64,000 bases of DNA from JAPPLB01 sp965218555. Its GTDB lineage: Bacteria > Acidobacteriota > Terriglobia > Bryobacterales > UBA6623. Numbering within the stretch: the stretch's first letter is position 1; each line of letters starts with the position of its first letter. The position numbers and the translations under genes were made by a program. Under the pieces are notes generated by a model. That model worked only from the letters and a program-made list of their open reading frames with translations. It did not search any database and was not told where the DNA came from. The DNA is taken from the NCBI GenBank assembly GCA_965218555.1, contig OZ244625.1, forward strand, positions 2,914,001-2,978,000, read 5' to 3'. Shown piece after piece: positions 41,136 to 49,982 of this stretch.

Positions 41136-42362
41136 ATGCAACGTCGATTGCTGTTGAAATCATCTGTCTTGGCAGCCGGGGCGCTTCTGGGCGGGGAGGC
41201 GCCGGCGCGCGGCGCGCTTCCGAAGATGAAGATCACGCGCATCCGCTATTACTACAACCCGCGGGGCCGGCCGATCTTCAACCAGAGCAGCAACGTGATC
41301 ACGGTGGAGACCGATCAGGGTATCACCGGGATCGGCGAGGGAGGCTCGAAGGATACGGTCGAGCAGCTCGGGGCCATGATCATCGGTGAGGATCCGACGC
41401 GTATCGAGCACCTCTGGCAGATCATGTATCGCGGCTACTTCTATCCGCCTGGCCGCGAGAAGATTCATGCGCTGGGCGGCCTCGACATGGCTCTGTGGGA
41501 CATCAAGGGCAAGGCGCTCGGCGTCCCTGTCTACGAACTTTTGGGCGGATTGACGCGCGGTCATATCGAGTGTTACTCGACCGGATACCCGAGCCAGGGG
41601 AGCCTCAAGGAAACGGCGCGAGCCTGCATGGAGGCGGGTTTCCGAGCCTTCCGCACGAGCGTGGCCGGACCCGCTGTCAATTCCAAAGAGGGGTTCATTT
41701 CCCAGCGCATTGTGAACGAGACGTACCGGCGCTGCCAGGAGATCCGCGAAGGCGTTGGGGACAACGGAGACTGGGCGATTGACTATCACACGCGCTTGGA
41801 CATGGCAGACGCGGTGCGGCTGAGCTCGCTGATCGAAGATCTGACGCCTTACTTCGTGGAGGACCTGATTCGCTCGGAAAACGTCGCCGTGTATGAGACG
41901 ATACGCGAGAAGGTCAACGTGCCGATCGCCGTGGGCGAGCATTTCGGTGACCGCTGGGATGTGAACGAGCTGATCGAAAACAACTGGATGGACTACTCGC
42001 GCGTGAGCATCCCCAACTCGGGCGGCATCACGGAGTTCATGAAGATCGCGGCGCTGTGCGAGACGCACTATGTGGGGCTCATCCCCCACTTCACCGGGCC
42101 GATTGGCGAGGCGGCGCTTGTGCATTGTTGCGGGGCGTTCTCGGGGCCGACGATGATGGAGATGACCGGTAACGGCAAGGACGACCTGCCTCACTTGCCG
42201 CAGTGCTATGACTTCCGTGACGGCAAGATGCGGCCGAATGACCGGCCGGGGCTTGGGGTGGAGTTCGATGCGGATCGGCTGGAAATGGTGGCTGAGGTAA
42301 CCGAGTACGCGCGGCCGATTCCGATGTACTATCGGCCGGATGGGTCGGTGACGAACTGGTAA
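41136..42362 (+). CDS. Enolase-superfamily sugar-acid dehydratase, Tat-exported type
   Basis: 408 residues from ATG 41136, which begins a Tat-like leader (MQRRLLLKSSVLAAGALLGG); a longer frame from 40992 adds non-coding residues. Mandelate racemase/muconate lactonizing fold: capping domain KITRIRYYYNPRG..., then metal ligands Asp in DYHTR, Glu in YFVEDLIR and Glu in VGEHFGD, and His in LIPHFTGPIG. The D-x-H and PH-x-GPI pattern fits the D-galactonate/rhamnonate dehydratase group. The substrate cannot be fixed. A periplasmic site would be unusual but is common among Acidobacteriota members. Confidence 0.85.
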   Translation: MQRRLLLKSSVLAAGALLGGEAPARGALPKMKITRIRYYYNPRGRPIFNQSSNVITVETDQGITGIGEGGSKDTVEQLGAMIIGEDPTRIEHLWQIMYRGYFYPPGREKIHALGGLDMALWDIKGKALGVPVYELLGGLTRGHIECYSTGYPSQGSLKETARACMEAGFRAFRTSVAGPAVNSKEGFISQRIVNETYRRCQEIREGVGDNGDWAIDYHTRLDMADAVRLSSLIEDLTPYFVEDLIRSENVAVYETIREKVNVPIAVGEHFGDRWDVNELIENNWMDYSRVSIPNSGGITEFMKIAALCETHYVGLIPHFTGPIGEAALVHCCGAFSGPTMMEMTGNGKDDLPHLPQCYDFRDGKMRPNDRPGLGVEFDADRLEMVAEVTEYARPIPMYYRPDGSVTNW

Positions 42363-42494
42363 GGGCGGTCGGAGCGTAGACGCTGGTTTCGAGGCGAGCC
42401 GGCGCGCAGCCGGTTGAGTAAGCCGCAGGAAAGCCCGTGGACCTCCGAAGGTAGGGTCTGTGCTACGGCGCTCCCTGGCCGGCAGCGCCCCTAA

Positions 42495-42670
42495 CCTGCA
42501 TTTCTCACCACCCGACGTCCGAAGCACGCGATACGACCGCCATGACTTCGTTGCGCTTGCTTGCCGTGCTCGACGTACTGTCAAGTACGCCTGCGCGCGC
42601 CAAGCGGCTCGCGCCTCGTCCTGACGGCCCTCTCACGCACTTCGCCTCGCCACGTGGTGAGAAAAGCAGG
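42495..42670 (+). repeat. Repeat B, intact copy 2 (176 bp)
   Basis: Same length and structure as 30765-30940. Ends CCTGCATTTCTCACCAC and GTGGTGAGAAAAGCAGG. Flanked by the non-palindromic direct repeat CTAA (42491-42494 and 42671-42674), which supports transposition with a 4-bp target duplication. Confidence 0.85.
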
Positions 42671-42719
42671 CTAATTGTCCGCCGTGCGTGCGGCGGCTTA
42701 TTGGTCAACGCAGCTTTAG

Positions 42720-43020
42720 CAGCCCGTGGCGAAAGTCACGTAGGCGGCGTTACGCGCCCCGGGGCCGATTGCGTAACGTGTGGCCGTTCCAGCAACGAGG
42801 CGCCGCGCTTTCCGCGCAGCCGAGCGGAAGTGGCGCGTAACCCTTCGGGCGACGGACGTTTTTTTGTTCCCAGGCCGTCGGCTTTGTCGTTCGCTTTTTC
42901 CTTCGCAAGGAGGAGATCACCCGGATCGCCATCCTCCTCACTCCGCGCTTTTTCTTCGCAGCGACCGCAGAAGCCCGCCGCGCCTTTTCCTTCGTACCAC
43001 GGGACTTTTGCCACGGGCTG
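42720..43020 (+). repeat. Repeat A, copy 1 with micro-insertions (301 bp)
   Basis: Ends CAGCCCGTGGCGAAAGT and ACTTTTGCCACGGGCTG, an inverted repeat, flanked by TTAG on both sides (42716-42719, 43021-43024). Inside, GTTACGCGCC and GGCGCGTAAC form a second inverted pair. Compared with copies 2 and 3 (260 bp) it has 41 extra bases in several short blocks, three of which contain variants of CTTTTTCCTTCGCA. Confidence 0.85.
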
Positions 43021-43168
43021 TTAGCGTATTGCCCCCAGGCCGATCGGCACGGTTGGAGACCGCCGGTCTGGTATTCTTAGACCAGCGAACGAGCCTGCGG
43101 CAACAGGGAAGCATCCCAACCCCGAAGACACTTCAGTCTGAGCCGTTTCCCCGACTCTTCGGCTGGCC

Positions 43169-45445
43169 ATGAAGACCCTCCGATTCCTGCTGCTGCTGGG
43201 TGTGGGGGCGATGGTCGCAGCGGTCATCTCTGACTACATCGATACGCGAGAGGCAAACCTCAGGATCCGCGTCGCCGAACCGGATACGATTCCGTCGGAC
43301 CTCAACACGCAGTCGGGCCGATGGAGTTGGTCGCAGTCGTCGGGAAGCGAGCGGGCCATCGAGATAACAGCGGCGGGGCTGCGGCAATCGAACGACAGCT
43401 CGGTGCTGGACCTCGAGGACGTAGAGCTCAGGATTCTGCACGGCGACCGCGGCACGTACGATCTTGTAGAGACCCCGGCGGCCGTCTTCGATACCCGCAA
43501 GGAGCAACTCTACAGCGAAGGCGAGGTGTCGATCACGCTGGCGGTCCCATCTGCATCCCTGGCGGCCGGCAAAGTGCCGACGCGCATCCACACGTCCGGC
43601 GTGACATTCGAGAGCAAGACGGGCATCTGTGTCACCGAAAGGTACGCTGAGTATAAGTTCGACGGTGGACGGGGACATTCGACGGGCGCGTTCTATGATC
43701 CGACGCAGCGTTTCTTTCGCATGGAATCGGACGTGTTTCTGGAACGCTACGGTGAGGACGGGCGTCCGCCGGCCCGGGTGCGAGCCGGGGAGTTGATCTA
43801 CCGCGAGGATGCTCAGCGTGTTGAGCTTAAGGGCGCCGTCGCCGTTGAGCGAGGCTCCGAGCAACTGAAGGCCGAACGAGCCATTGTGCATCTTGACAGA
43901 GGCCTGACAAGGCGGGTGGAGGCCTGGGAGGTGAAGGGCTCGGACCGTCAAGGGAGCCGGACGGCGCAGTACGCTTCTCGGCGGCTCCACGTGGCGCTGA
44001 CGGAAGACCAAATGCTCGAAAAGGTCCGCGCCTCGGGCGCGGCCACGCTGGAGTCCCGGAGCGGGGCTTCGCGTGTGCAGGCCTGGGGAGATCGCATTGA
44101 CCTCGACTACCAAACCCGTCCTGGATCGACGGAAAGCCTGCTGCGAACGGTTCACCTGCGCAATCAAGCACGGGTGGAAGAGCGCCCTGAGGCTTCCCGG
44201 GGAATCGGTCTTCGCCGCTTGCAGGCCGACTGGATCGAGTTGCGCATGGCCGATAACGGTGAAGACCTGCGAACCCTCTCTACCCTTACTCGCGGCCGTC
44301 TCGATTTGGAGCCGGCCGACGAGGCCGGTGTTCGGCGGCAACTGGAAGCGGACCGCATCCAGGGTATCTACGGGGAGGGCAACCGCCTCGAGCAACTCAA
44401 GGCAAACGGCAAGGTCAAGGTGGAGAGCATGCCCGGTGCTGACGAGGTGGGCGCCGCCCTCCCGCCGCTCAAGACCTGGAGTGAGGCGTTCGAGGGCAGG
44501 TTCGATCCGAGGACCGGCGAGGCGCGACACCTGAAGCAGTGGAACGGTTTCGGCTTCCAGCGTGGTAGCCGCCAGGGCCGCGCGGGCGAGGCTATATTTC
44601 AAACGGCCGGCAATAAAGTTGCATTGAGCACTGATGCGCAAGTCTGGGATCCTTCGGGAACGATTCGGGCGGATTGGATCCTGTTCGAAGTGAAAACGGG
44701 GAACTACACGGCGCTCGGACGAGCCTCATCGAGTTTCACCGAAGGCTCGCCTGAAACGGCGCCTACAGAGGAGGTGAGCGGCTTCTTCGCTCCCCGCCAA
44801 CCCGTTTTCTCGAGTGCCGAGGAGATCACGTCGGTAGAGGAGGCCGGTGTGCTCATCCTCAGCGGACAAGCACGGCTTTGGCAGGAACAGAACCGGCTCG
44901 AGGCCGACCGGATTCGGATTGACAGGCCGGCGAAGATTCTGCGGGCGGAAGGGCATGTAGTCAACTATCTGACCGAACAGGAAAATGGGAGCACGCCGGC
45001 TGCGGGAGGCAGACCCGCTGCCGGACTGGTCTGTATTCGTTCGGCTTCCCTCGACTACGACGAGGCCGAGAAGCTGATGGTCTACGTCGGTTCGGCGGAG
45101 TTGCGGCGTGCCGACCTGACCGTCTCTTCGGATCGACTGGAGGGGCATCTGGGAGCCGACGAAGAAACCGGCTCCCGGGACCGACTCGAGAAAGCGTTCG
45201 CGACGGGAAACGTTCGGATCGTCCGAAACAGCTCCTCCGATGCCCGCCTCGGGTCCGGCCGGAACGCGGAATACTACCCCAAGGAATCCAAGGTGATCCT
45301 CATCGGCGAGCCGGCATCCGTTCAGGATGAGAGCCGAGGTCGGACCGAGGGCACGCGATTGACCTACTATCTCGAGGATGATAGGCTGCTCGTTCAGGGC
45401 AGCTCACAGGACCGCGCCCGTACCCTGAGGCGCAAAGCGCCCTAG
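43169..45445 (+). CDS. LptC-LptA/OstA-type LPS transport protein
   Basis: 758 residues, much longer than LptC (about 190) or LptA (about 185). An N-terminal membrane anchor (LRFLLLLGVGAMVAAVI) and an LptC-like region come first, followed by repeated OstA-type beta-jellyroll stretches (LRILHGDRGTYD, ARVRAGELIYREDAQRVELK, LEADRIRIDRPAKILRAEGH, YVGSAELRRADLTVSSDRLE). It would form the periplasmic bridge carrying LPS from LptBFG to LptDE. It lies upstream of lptB, with repeat A between them. The fused or extended form is common in Acidobacteriota, to my knowledge. Confidence 0.8.
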   Translation: MKTLRFLLLLGVGAMVAAVISDYIDTREANLRIRVAEPDTIPSDLNTQSGRWSWSQSSGSERAIEITAAGLRQSNDSSVLDLEDVELRILHGDRGTYDLVETPAAVFDTRKEQLYSEGEVSITLAVPSASLAAGKVPTRIHTSGVTFESKTGICVTERYAEYKFDGGRGHSTGAFYDPTQRFFRMESDVFLERYGEDGRPPARVRAGELIYREDAQRVELKGAVAVERGSEQLKAERAIVHLDRGLTRRVEAWEVKGSDRQGSRTAQYASRRLHVALTEDQMLEKVRASGAATLESRSGASRVQAWGDRIDLDYQTRPGSTESLLRTVHLRNQARVEERPEASRGIGLRRLQADWIELRMADNGEDLRTLSTLTRGRLDLEPADEAGVRRQLEADRIQGIYGEGNRLEQLKANGKVKVESMPGADEVGAALPPLKTWSEAFEGRFDPRTGEARHLKQWNGFGFQRGSRQGRAGEAIFQTAGNKVALSTDAQVWDPSGTIRADWILFEVKTGNYTALGRASSSFTEGSPETAPTEEVSGFFAPRQPVFSSAEEITSVEEAGVLILSGQARLWQEQNRLEADRIRIDRPAKILRAEGHVVNYLTEQENGSTPAAGGRPAAGLVCIRSASLDYDEAEKLMVYVGSAELRRADLTVSSDRLEGHLGADEETGSRDRLEKAFATGNVRIVRNSSSDARLGSGRNAEYYPKESKVILIGEPASVQDESRGRTEGTRLTYYLEDDRLLVQGSSQDRARTLRRKAP

Positions 45446-45705
45446 CAGCCCGTGGCAAAAGTCACGCAGGCGGCGTTACGCGCCTTAGGACCAATAGCGT
45501 AATGTGTGGCCGCTTCAAGAACGCAGTGACGCAATCTCCGCACAGTCAGCCGGAAGCGGCGCGTAACCCTTCGGGCGACGGACGTTTGCGGCCGTCGGCT
45601 TTGTCGTTCGTCGGAGGAGATCACCCGGGTCGCCATCCTCCTCACTTCGCGCCGAGCCACCGCAGTAGCCCGCCGCGCCTCCCACGGGACTTTTGCCACG
45701 GGCTG
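45446..45705 (+). repeat. Repeat A, copy 2, between lptC/A and lptB (260 bp)
   Basis: Starts on the base after the lptC/A stop codon and ends 23 bases before the lptB start. Ends CAGCCCGTGGCAAAAGT and ACTTTTGCCACGGGCTG are perfect inverted repeats. No target duplication is visible here. As RNA it would form a long hairpin inside the lpt transcript. Confidence 0.85.
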
Positions 45706-45728
45706 CCAGGTTTCTTCTGCTCCGTCGG

Positions 45729-46532
45729 ATGAGCCGCCTCGGTACGGAAAGAGTATCTAAGAGCTATCGCGGCCGCCGCGTGGTGCGAGAGGTTTCTCTC
45801 AGCGTCCATCCGGGGGAAGTGGTTGGCCTGCTGGGGCCGAACGGCGCCGGAAAGACCACCTCGTTCCACATGATTGTGGGACTGATCAGCCCGGATTCCG
45901 GGCGGGTCATCTACGACGGCAAGGACATCGCCGAAGCGCCGATGTACGAGCGGGCCCGGCTCGGCATCAGCTATCTGCCGCAGGAGCCGTCGATTTTCCG
46001 CAAGCTTACCGTCGAAGAAAATATCCTGGCCATCCTGCAGACGCTCAAGATAAGCCGTCGTGAGCGGCGGTTGCGACTCGACGGCCTCATCGACGAACTC
46101 GGTTTGGAGACGGTTCGGCGCAACCGCGGGTATCAGCTCTCCGGGGGCGAGCGGCGACGCGTCGAGATTGCGCGTTCGCTGGTGATCTCACCTCGATTCC
46201 TGTTACTGGACGAACCTTTCTCCGGCATCGACCCCAAGCAGGTACTGGAACTGCAAAAAATCATATCGAGACTCAGGCAATCCGGGATCGGTATTCTGGT
46301 CACGGATCACAACGTCCGGGAGACTCTCAGCGTCACGGATCGAGCATATATCATCCACAATGGCGAAGTCTTCCGCTCGGGAACACCGGAGAACCTGGAG
46401 TCGGACCCGGAAGTGCGCCGTGTCTATCTCGGGGAATCGTTTCGTTTCGGCATTCGTCCGATGATGGATCAAGAGCATCCCGAAGACGAGGCGTCCTGGA
46501 GCCGGGAAGCGCCGGCCCGAAGGGGCCCCTGA
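45729..46532 (+). CDS. lptB: LPS export ABC transporter ATPase LptB
   Basis: 267 residues from ATG 45729; a TTG at 45693 would read through repeat A. Walker A LLGPNGAGKTTSFHM, Q-loop region LPQEPSIFRKLTVEEN (typical of LptB), signature LSGGERRRVEIARSL, Walker B FLLLDEPFSGIDP, and the switch His in VTDHNVRE. It powers LPS extraction from the inner membrane with LptFG, which are not in the window. A short C-terminal extension (about 20 residues) follows the usual end. Confidence 0.95.
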   Translation: MSRLGTERVSKSYRGRRVVREVSLSVHPGEVVGLLGPNGAGKTTSFHMIVGLISPDSGRVIYDGKDIAEAPMYERARLGISYLPQEPSIFRKLTVEENILAILQTLKISRRERRLRLDGLIDELGLETVRRNRGYQLSGGERRRVEIARSLVISPRFLLLDEPFSGIDPKQVLELQKIISRLRQSGIGILVTDHNVRETLSVTDRAYIIHNGEVFRSGTPENLESDPEVRRVYLGESFRFGIRPMMDQEHPEDEASWSREAPARRGP

Positions 46533-46762
46533 AACGACGGCGGGCAAGGCCGCAGGCCTCAGGAGCGAGGCCGCGTTGCGTGTTTTGCGGCTTCGGGTTA
46601 GCCGCCGCCTCCTCCTGCTTTCACTGCACCCCTCAAATCGTCACTGCAAACGATGTTGTGAGTCTTGACGCCGTGGCGCGCCGCCGCAGCCGCTGCTTTT
46701 TCTTTGTGTAGTACGGCGCCCGTGCCGGCGGATCTGTGTCCTCCGGTTCGTTCTGGGGTGAT

Positions 46763-46771
46763 TGGTATACT
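46763..46771 (+). promoter_or_regulatory. Extended -10 promoter upstream of rpoN
   Basis: TGGTATACT, matching the TGnTATAAT extended -10 element, 33 bp before the rpoN start. No good -35 is seen, as is usual with extended -10 promoters. 46533-46762 holds no gene. Confidence 0.45.
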
Positions 46772-46804
46772 AATTGCCCTACACCGAGCGCGACCAGCCC
46801 TCTC

Positions 46805-48295
46805 ATGTTGATGCAGCAAAGGCTCGGCCTTAGACTCACTCAAAAGCCGGTCTTAACTCAAAGCCTGCGTCAGTTAGTCAAACTGCTTGTGCTCAACAAG
46901 CTGGATCTCAAGGCGGAGATCACCCAGGAGTTATCCGAGAACCCGATTCTCGAAATCAGCGAGGATGCTGAGGACGACCCCGAGGAGTATGACGCTTCCT
47001 CGGAGACGGGCTTTGACGAGGAGGTCAGCGCATCGGACTCAGCCGGAGAGAGCGGCGATTCCGAGACGGTTGACGATCCGATCGGAGAGGTCAGCGACGA
47101 CCCCTTCAGCGAGATCGATCTGGGCTCGTTCTTCGATGACTATCTCGACTCCGGACCAAGGGCGCCGGCGAATGAGGTAGCGGAACGGCCTTCGTTTGAA
47201 ACCTTCTTGGCCGAACCATTGACGTTGGGCAACCACCTGGAGTGGCAGCTCAGCATGTCGCAGGGATCGGAAGCCGTTCTGGCGGCGGCCGAAGCCGTGA
47301 TCGGCAACCTCAACGAAGACGGCTATTTGACGGCGAATCTGGAAGAGATTCGAGAAACGGCCGGAGTCTCTGCCGAAGATGCGCAGACGGCTGTGGAGTT
47401 GGTGCAGACCTTCGATCCACTCGGCGTAGCGGCACGTGATCTCCGTCAGTGCCTGTTGATTCAGCTTCGCGAATATGAGACCGAAGTCGGCATCGCGACC
47501 ACGATCGTCAAGGATTTCTTTACCGAACTCGAGAACAAGGAATTCGAGTCCATTGCACGCATGACCGGCTGGCCGCTGAACGAAGTGGAGCAAGGGGTGG
47601 CGTTGATCCAGACGCTCGATCCGCGACCCGGACAGCGGTACGCCGCTTCGGAGAATCGTCTGGTGGAGCCGGATATCTATTTCGTCAAGTCGGCGGACGG
47701 GTTTCGCGTTGTGCTCGACGAAGAGGATCTGCCTGACCTGAGGCTCAACCGCAGCTATCGCCGGCTTCTCGACCGAGGGAATGAGAGCAAGGAAGTACGC
47801 AACTACGTGCGTGAGCGCTATCATTCGGCCATTCAATTGCTCCGAAACATAGAGCAGAGGCGGCAGACAATTCGCTCGGTGTGTGAATCGATCGTTCGCC
47901 GCCAGAGAGGCTTCCTCTCACAAGGGGTGGAGTATTTGCGCCCTATGATGATCAAAGAGGTCGCGGAGGAAATCGGCGTTCATCCGTCGACAGTCAGTCG
48001 AGCGGTCGCCAACAAATACGGGCACACGGAGCACGGCATTTACGAACTGCGTTTCTTCTTCTCCGAGGCGGTGCAAGGTCCCGCGGGCGCCTTGATGCCA
48101 CTGATGCTGTTGAAGCTCAAGGTGAAGAAGATGATCGAGCAGGAAGACTTGGCTCATCCTCTTACTGACGATCACATCAGCAAGGTTCTCAGCCAGAACG
48201 GTATCTCGGTGACGCGCAGGACGGTAGCGAAGTACCGAGGGGATATGAACATTCCTTCCACTCACCGCAGGAGGAAGAAGAAAGTTGTCTCGTGA
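46805..48295 (+). CDS. rpoN: RNA polymerase sigma-54 factor
   Basis: About 496 residues from ATG 46805 (46811 is an alternative); a reading from 46736 would include the promoter. Region I Gln/Leu-rich activator-binding part (QQRLGLRLTQKPVLTQSLRQ, then LVKLLVLNKLDLKAEITQEL), acidic region II, core-binding domain, then HTH (VAEEIGVHPSTVSRAVANKY) and the C-terminal RpoN box TRRTVAKYRGDMNIPS (family ARRTVAKYR; here the first residue is Thr). It directs transcription from -24/-12 promoters with enhancer-binding proteins. Position next to lptB and hpf is classic. Confidence 0.95.
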   Translation: MLMQQRLGLRLTQKPVLTQSLRQLVKLLVLNKLDLKAEITQELSENPILEISEDAEDDPEEYDASSETGFDEEVSASDSAGESGDSETVDDPIGEVSDDPFSEIDLGSFFDDYLDSGPRAPANEVAERPSFETFLAEPLTLGNHLEWQLSMSQGSEAVLAAAEAVIGNLNEDGYLTANLEEIRETAGVSAEDAQTAVELVQTFDPLGVAARDLRQCLLIQLREYETEVGIATTIVKDFFTELENKEFESIARMTGWPLNEVEQGVALIQTLDPRPGQRYAASENRLVEPDIYFVKSADGFRVVLDEEDLPDLRLNRSYRRLLDRGNESKEVRNYVRERYHSAIQLLRNIEQRRQTIRSVCESIVRRQRGFLSQGVEYLRPMMIKEVAEEIGVHPSTVSRAVANKYGHTEHGIYELRFFFSEAVQGPAGALMPLMLLKLKVKKMIEQEDLAHPLTDDHISKVLSQNGISVTRRTVAKYRGDMNIPSTHRRRKKKVVS

Positions 48296-48313
48296 CGGAG
48301 GTCAGATGTTTGC

Positions 48314-48865
48314 ATGAGGGTTCACTACACAGGTCGCCCTGCTCGTTTCTCGGGGGCGCAAGAGCGCAAGCTCGAGGCGAAATTCCAAAAGTGCCACAAG
48401 ATTCTCGGGCGAAAACGGGATCTAGAGGCTCACGTCAAGATGTCTCGGCAGCGACATCTCTTTGACGCGGAGATTACGCTGCGGGCACTGAGTCATACGC
48501 TGGTTGTCAGTGGCTCGAGCATGGATGCGTTCCTTGCCGTGCAGTCGGCGGTGGAAAAACTCGAGCGTCAGGTGATCCGCAACAAGCACAAGCTGATCGA
48601 CGTGCGGCGGCACCAGAGCCAGAGGGCTGCTCAGGCGGAAGAGCCCGCGCCTCGGGATGTCGCGACCGCACCCGAAGCACCGGCCCGGGGACAGCTTGTC
48701 CGGTCGAACAGCATAGCCCCTAAGCCGCTGACCGTCGAAGAGGCCATGATGCAGATCGATGAACTCGGCAAGGACCATCTGACGTACCGGGACATGGAAA
48801 GCGGAGAGTTGCGCGTTCTGGTGCGACGGCGGGACGGCAAACTCGAACTTATCGAAGCGAGTTGA
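48314..48865 (+). CDS. hpf: Long-form ribosome hibernation promoting factor
   Basis: 183 residues: N-terminal S30AE domain (about 1-100, MRVHYTGRPARFSGAQERKL ... FDAEITLRALSHTLVVSGSS), a linker rich in Ala, Glu and Pro, and the C-terminal dimerisation domain (KPLTVEEAMMQIDELGKDHL, TYRDMESGELRVLVRRRDGK). Long HPF alone dimerises 70S ribosomes to 100S. It starts 18 bp after rpoN. Confidence 0.9.
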   Translation: MRVHYTGRPARFSGAQERKLEAKFQKCHKILGRKRDLEAHVKMSRQRHLFDAEITLRALSHTLVVSGSSMDAFLAVQSAVEKLERQVIRNKHKLIDVRRHQSQRAAQAEEPAPRDVATAPEAPARGQLVRSNSIAPKPLTVEEAMMQIDELGKDHLTYRDMESGELRVLVRRRDGKLELIEAS

Positions 48866-48884
48866 GCGCTTCTTCGCAGCCAAT

Positions 48885-49805
48885 ATGAGTACTCCTCCCC
48901 GCAAGACGGAGCCGGCTAAGTCAAGCAACGCAAGAGATGGGCCGGCCGGGGCATACGAACTCGTCATCCTGACCGGACTGAGCGGCTCGGGCAAAGGCTC
49001 CGTGCTGAAGGTCTTTGAGGATATGGGCTTCTATGCGGTCGACAACCTGCCGATCGACTTGATTCCAACCTTCGCCGAACTCTGTCGGCACTCGCCGGAG
49101 ATATCCCAGGCGGCCTTGATGGTCGACATACGTGAAGGCGGTGCGCTCAAGAAGTTCCCAGGTATCTTCCAGGAACTGCGGAAGCAGAATCGTGTGTTTC
49201 TGCTGTTCCTCGAAGCCGCGGACGACGTTCTGCAACGGCGCTTCAGTGAGACACGCCGGCCGCACCCGCTGGGCACGGGAACGTCCGTCCTCGACAGCAT
49301 CCGGGCGGAGAGGCAGGCACTACGATCCATTGAAAAGCTTGCGGATCTGATTCTCGATACGTCGCAGTTCAACATTCACGATCTGAGGCGTCTGATCGTA
49401 ACGCGATTCCGGGGCGCTCAAGACAGCCCGCAACTACTCGTAGCGGTGAACAGCTTCGGTTTCAAACACGGCTTGCCAAGCGACAGCGACCTGGTTTTCG
49501 ATGTTCGGTTCCTGCCGAATCCCCACTATGTCCCAGGTTGTAAGAGTCTTTCCGGCAAGCATCCGAAGGTCATTCGCTATGTGCGGTCATTTCCGCAGAC
49601 CGGGGAATTCATCGGCCGGATCTCCGACCTGCTGCTTTATCTCATCCCTCACTATGTGCGCGAAGGCAAGAGCTACCTGACGATCGCATTCGGTTGCACG
49701 GGGGGCCGGCATCGCTCGGTGATGATCGCGGAGGCGGTCGGCCGCAACCTCACGGGCGCCGGGTGCGAAGTGAAGGTCTCACATCGAGACATCCGCAAAA
49801 CGTAG
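48885..49805 (+). CDS. rapZ: RNase adapter RapZ
   Basis: 306 residues. Walker A TGLSGSGKGSVLKVFEDMGF (about residues 28-47) and DNLPIDLIP follow the P-loop of the family; C-terminal domain motifs FGFKHGLPSDSDLVFDVRFL, NPHY and AFGCTGGRHRSVMIAE are complete. In enterobacteria RapZ binds GlmZ and RNase E to control glucosamine-6-phosphate synthase; outside them its role is less clear, but it usually lies beside hpf and rpoN, as here. It starts 20 bp after hpf. Confidence 0.95.
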   Translation: MSTPPRKTEPAKSSNARDGPAGAYELVILTGLSGSGKGSVLKVFEDMGFYAVDNLPIDLIPTFAELCRHSPEISQAALMVDIREGGALKKFPGIFQELRKQNRVFLLFLEAADDVLQRRFSETRRPHPLGTGTSVLDSIRAERQALRSIEKLADLILDTSQFNIHDLRRLIVTRFRGAQDSPQLLVAVNSFGFKHGLPSDSDLVFDVRFLPNPHYVPGCKSLSGKHPKVIRYVRSFPQTGEFIGRISDLLLYLIPHYVREGKSYLTIAFGCTGGRHRSVMIAEAVGRNLTGAGCEVKVSHRDIRKT

Positions 49806-49982
49806 CAAGCCTCCGTGGCGCCGTTGGCGCTGAACGATACGGACGAGGTGACTGCCGGATGCGTCTTTCAGGCAGCCTGTTTTCAGTTCCTCACTATTTT
49901 GAGCAAGCCGCGTCAAACGGAAGGCGAGCTTTGGAATTCGGCAGGCTGCATGCCCGCACACAGGCCGAAGGGAGTAAAGAAC

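Noticed and set aside
46598..46843. 81-codon minus-strand frame upstream of rpoN
   Set aside because: Covers the rpoN start and promoter; low-complexity Ala and Gly.
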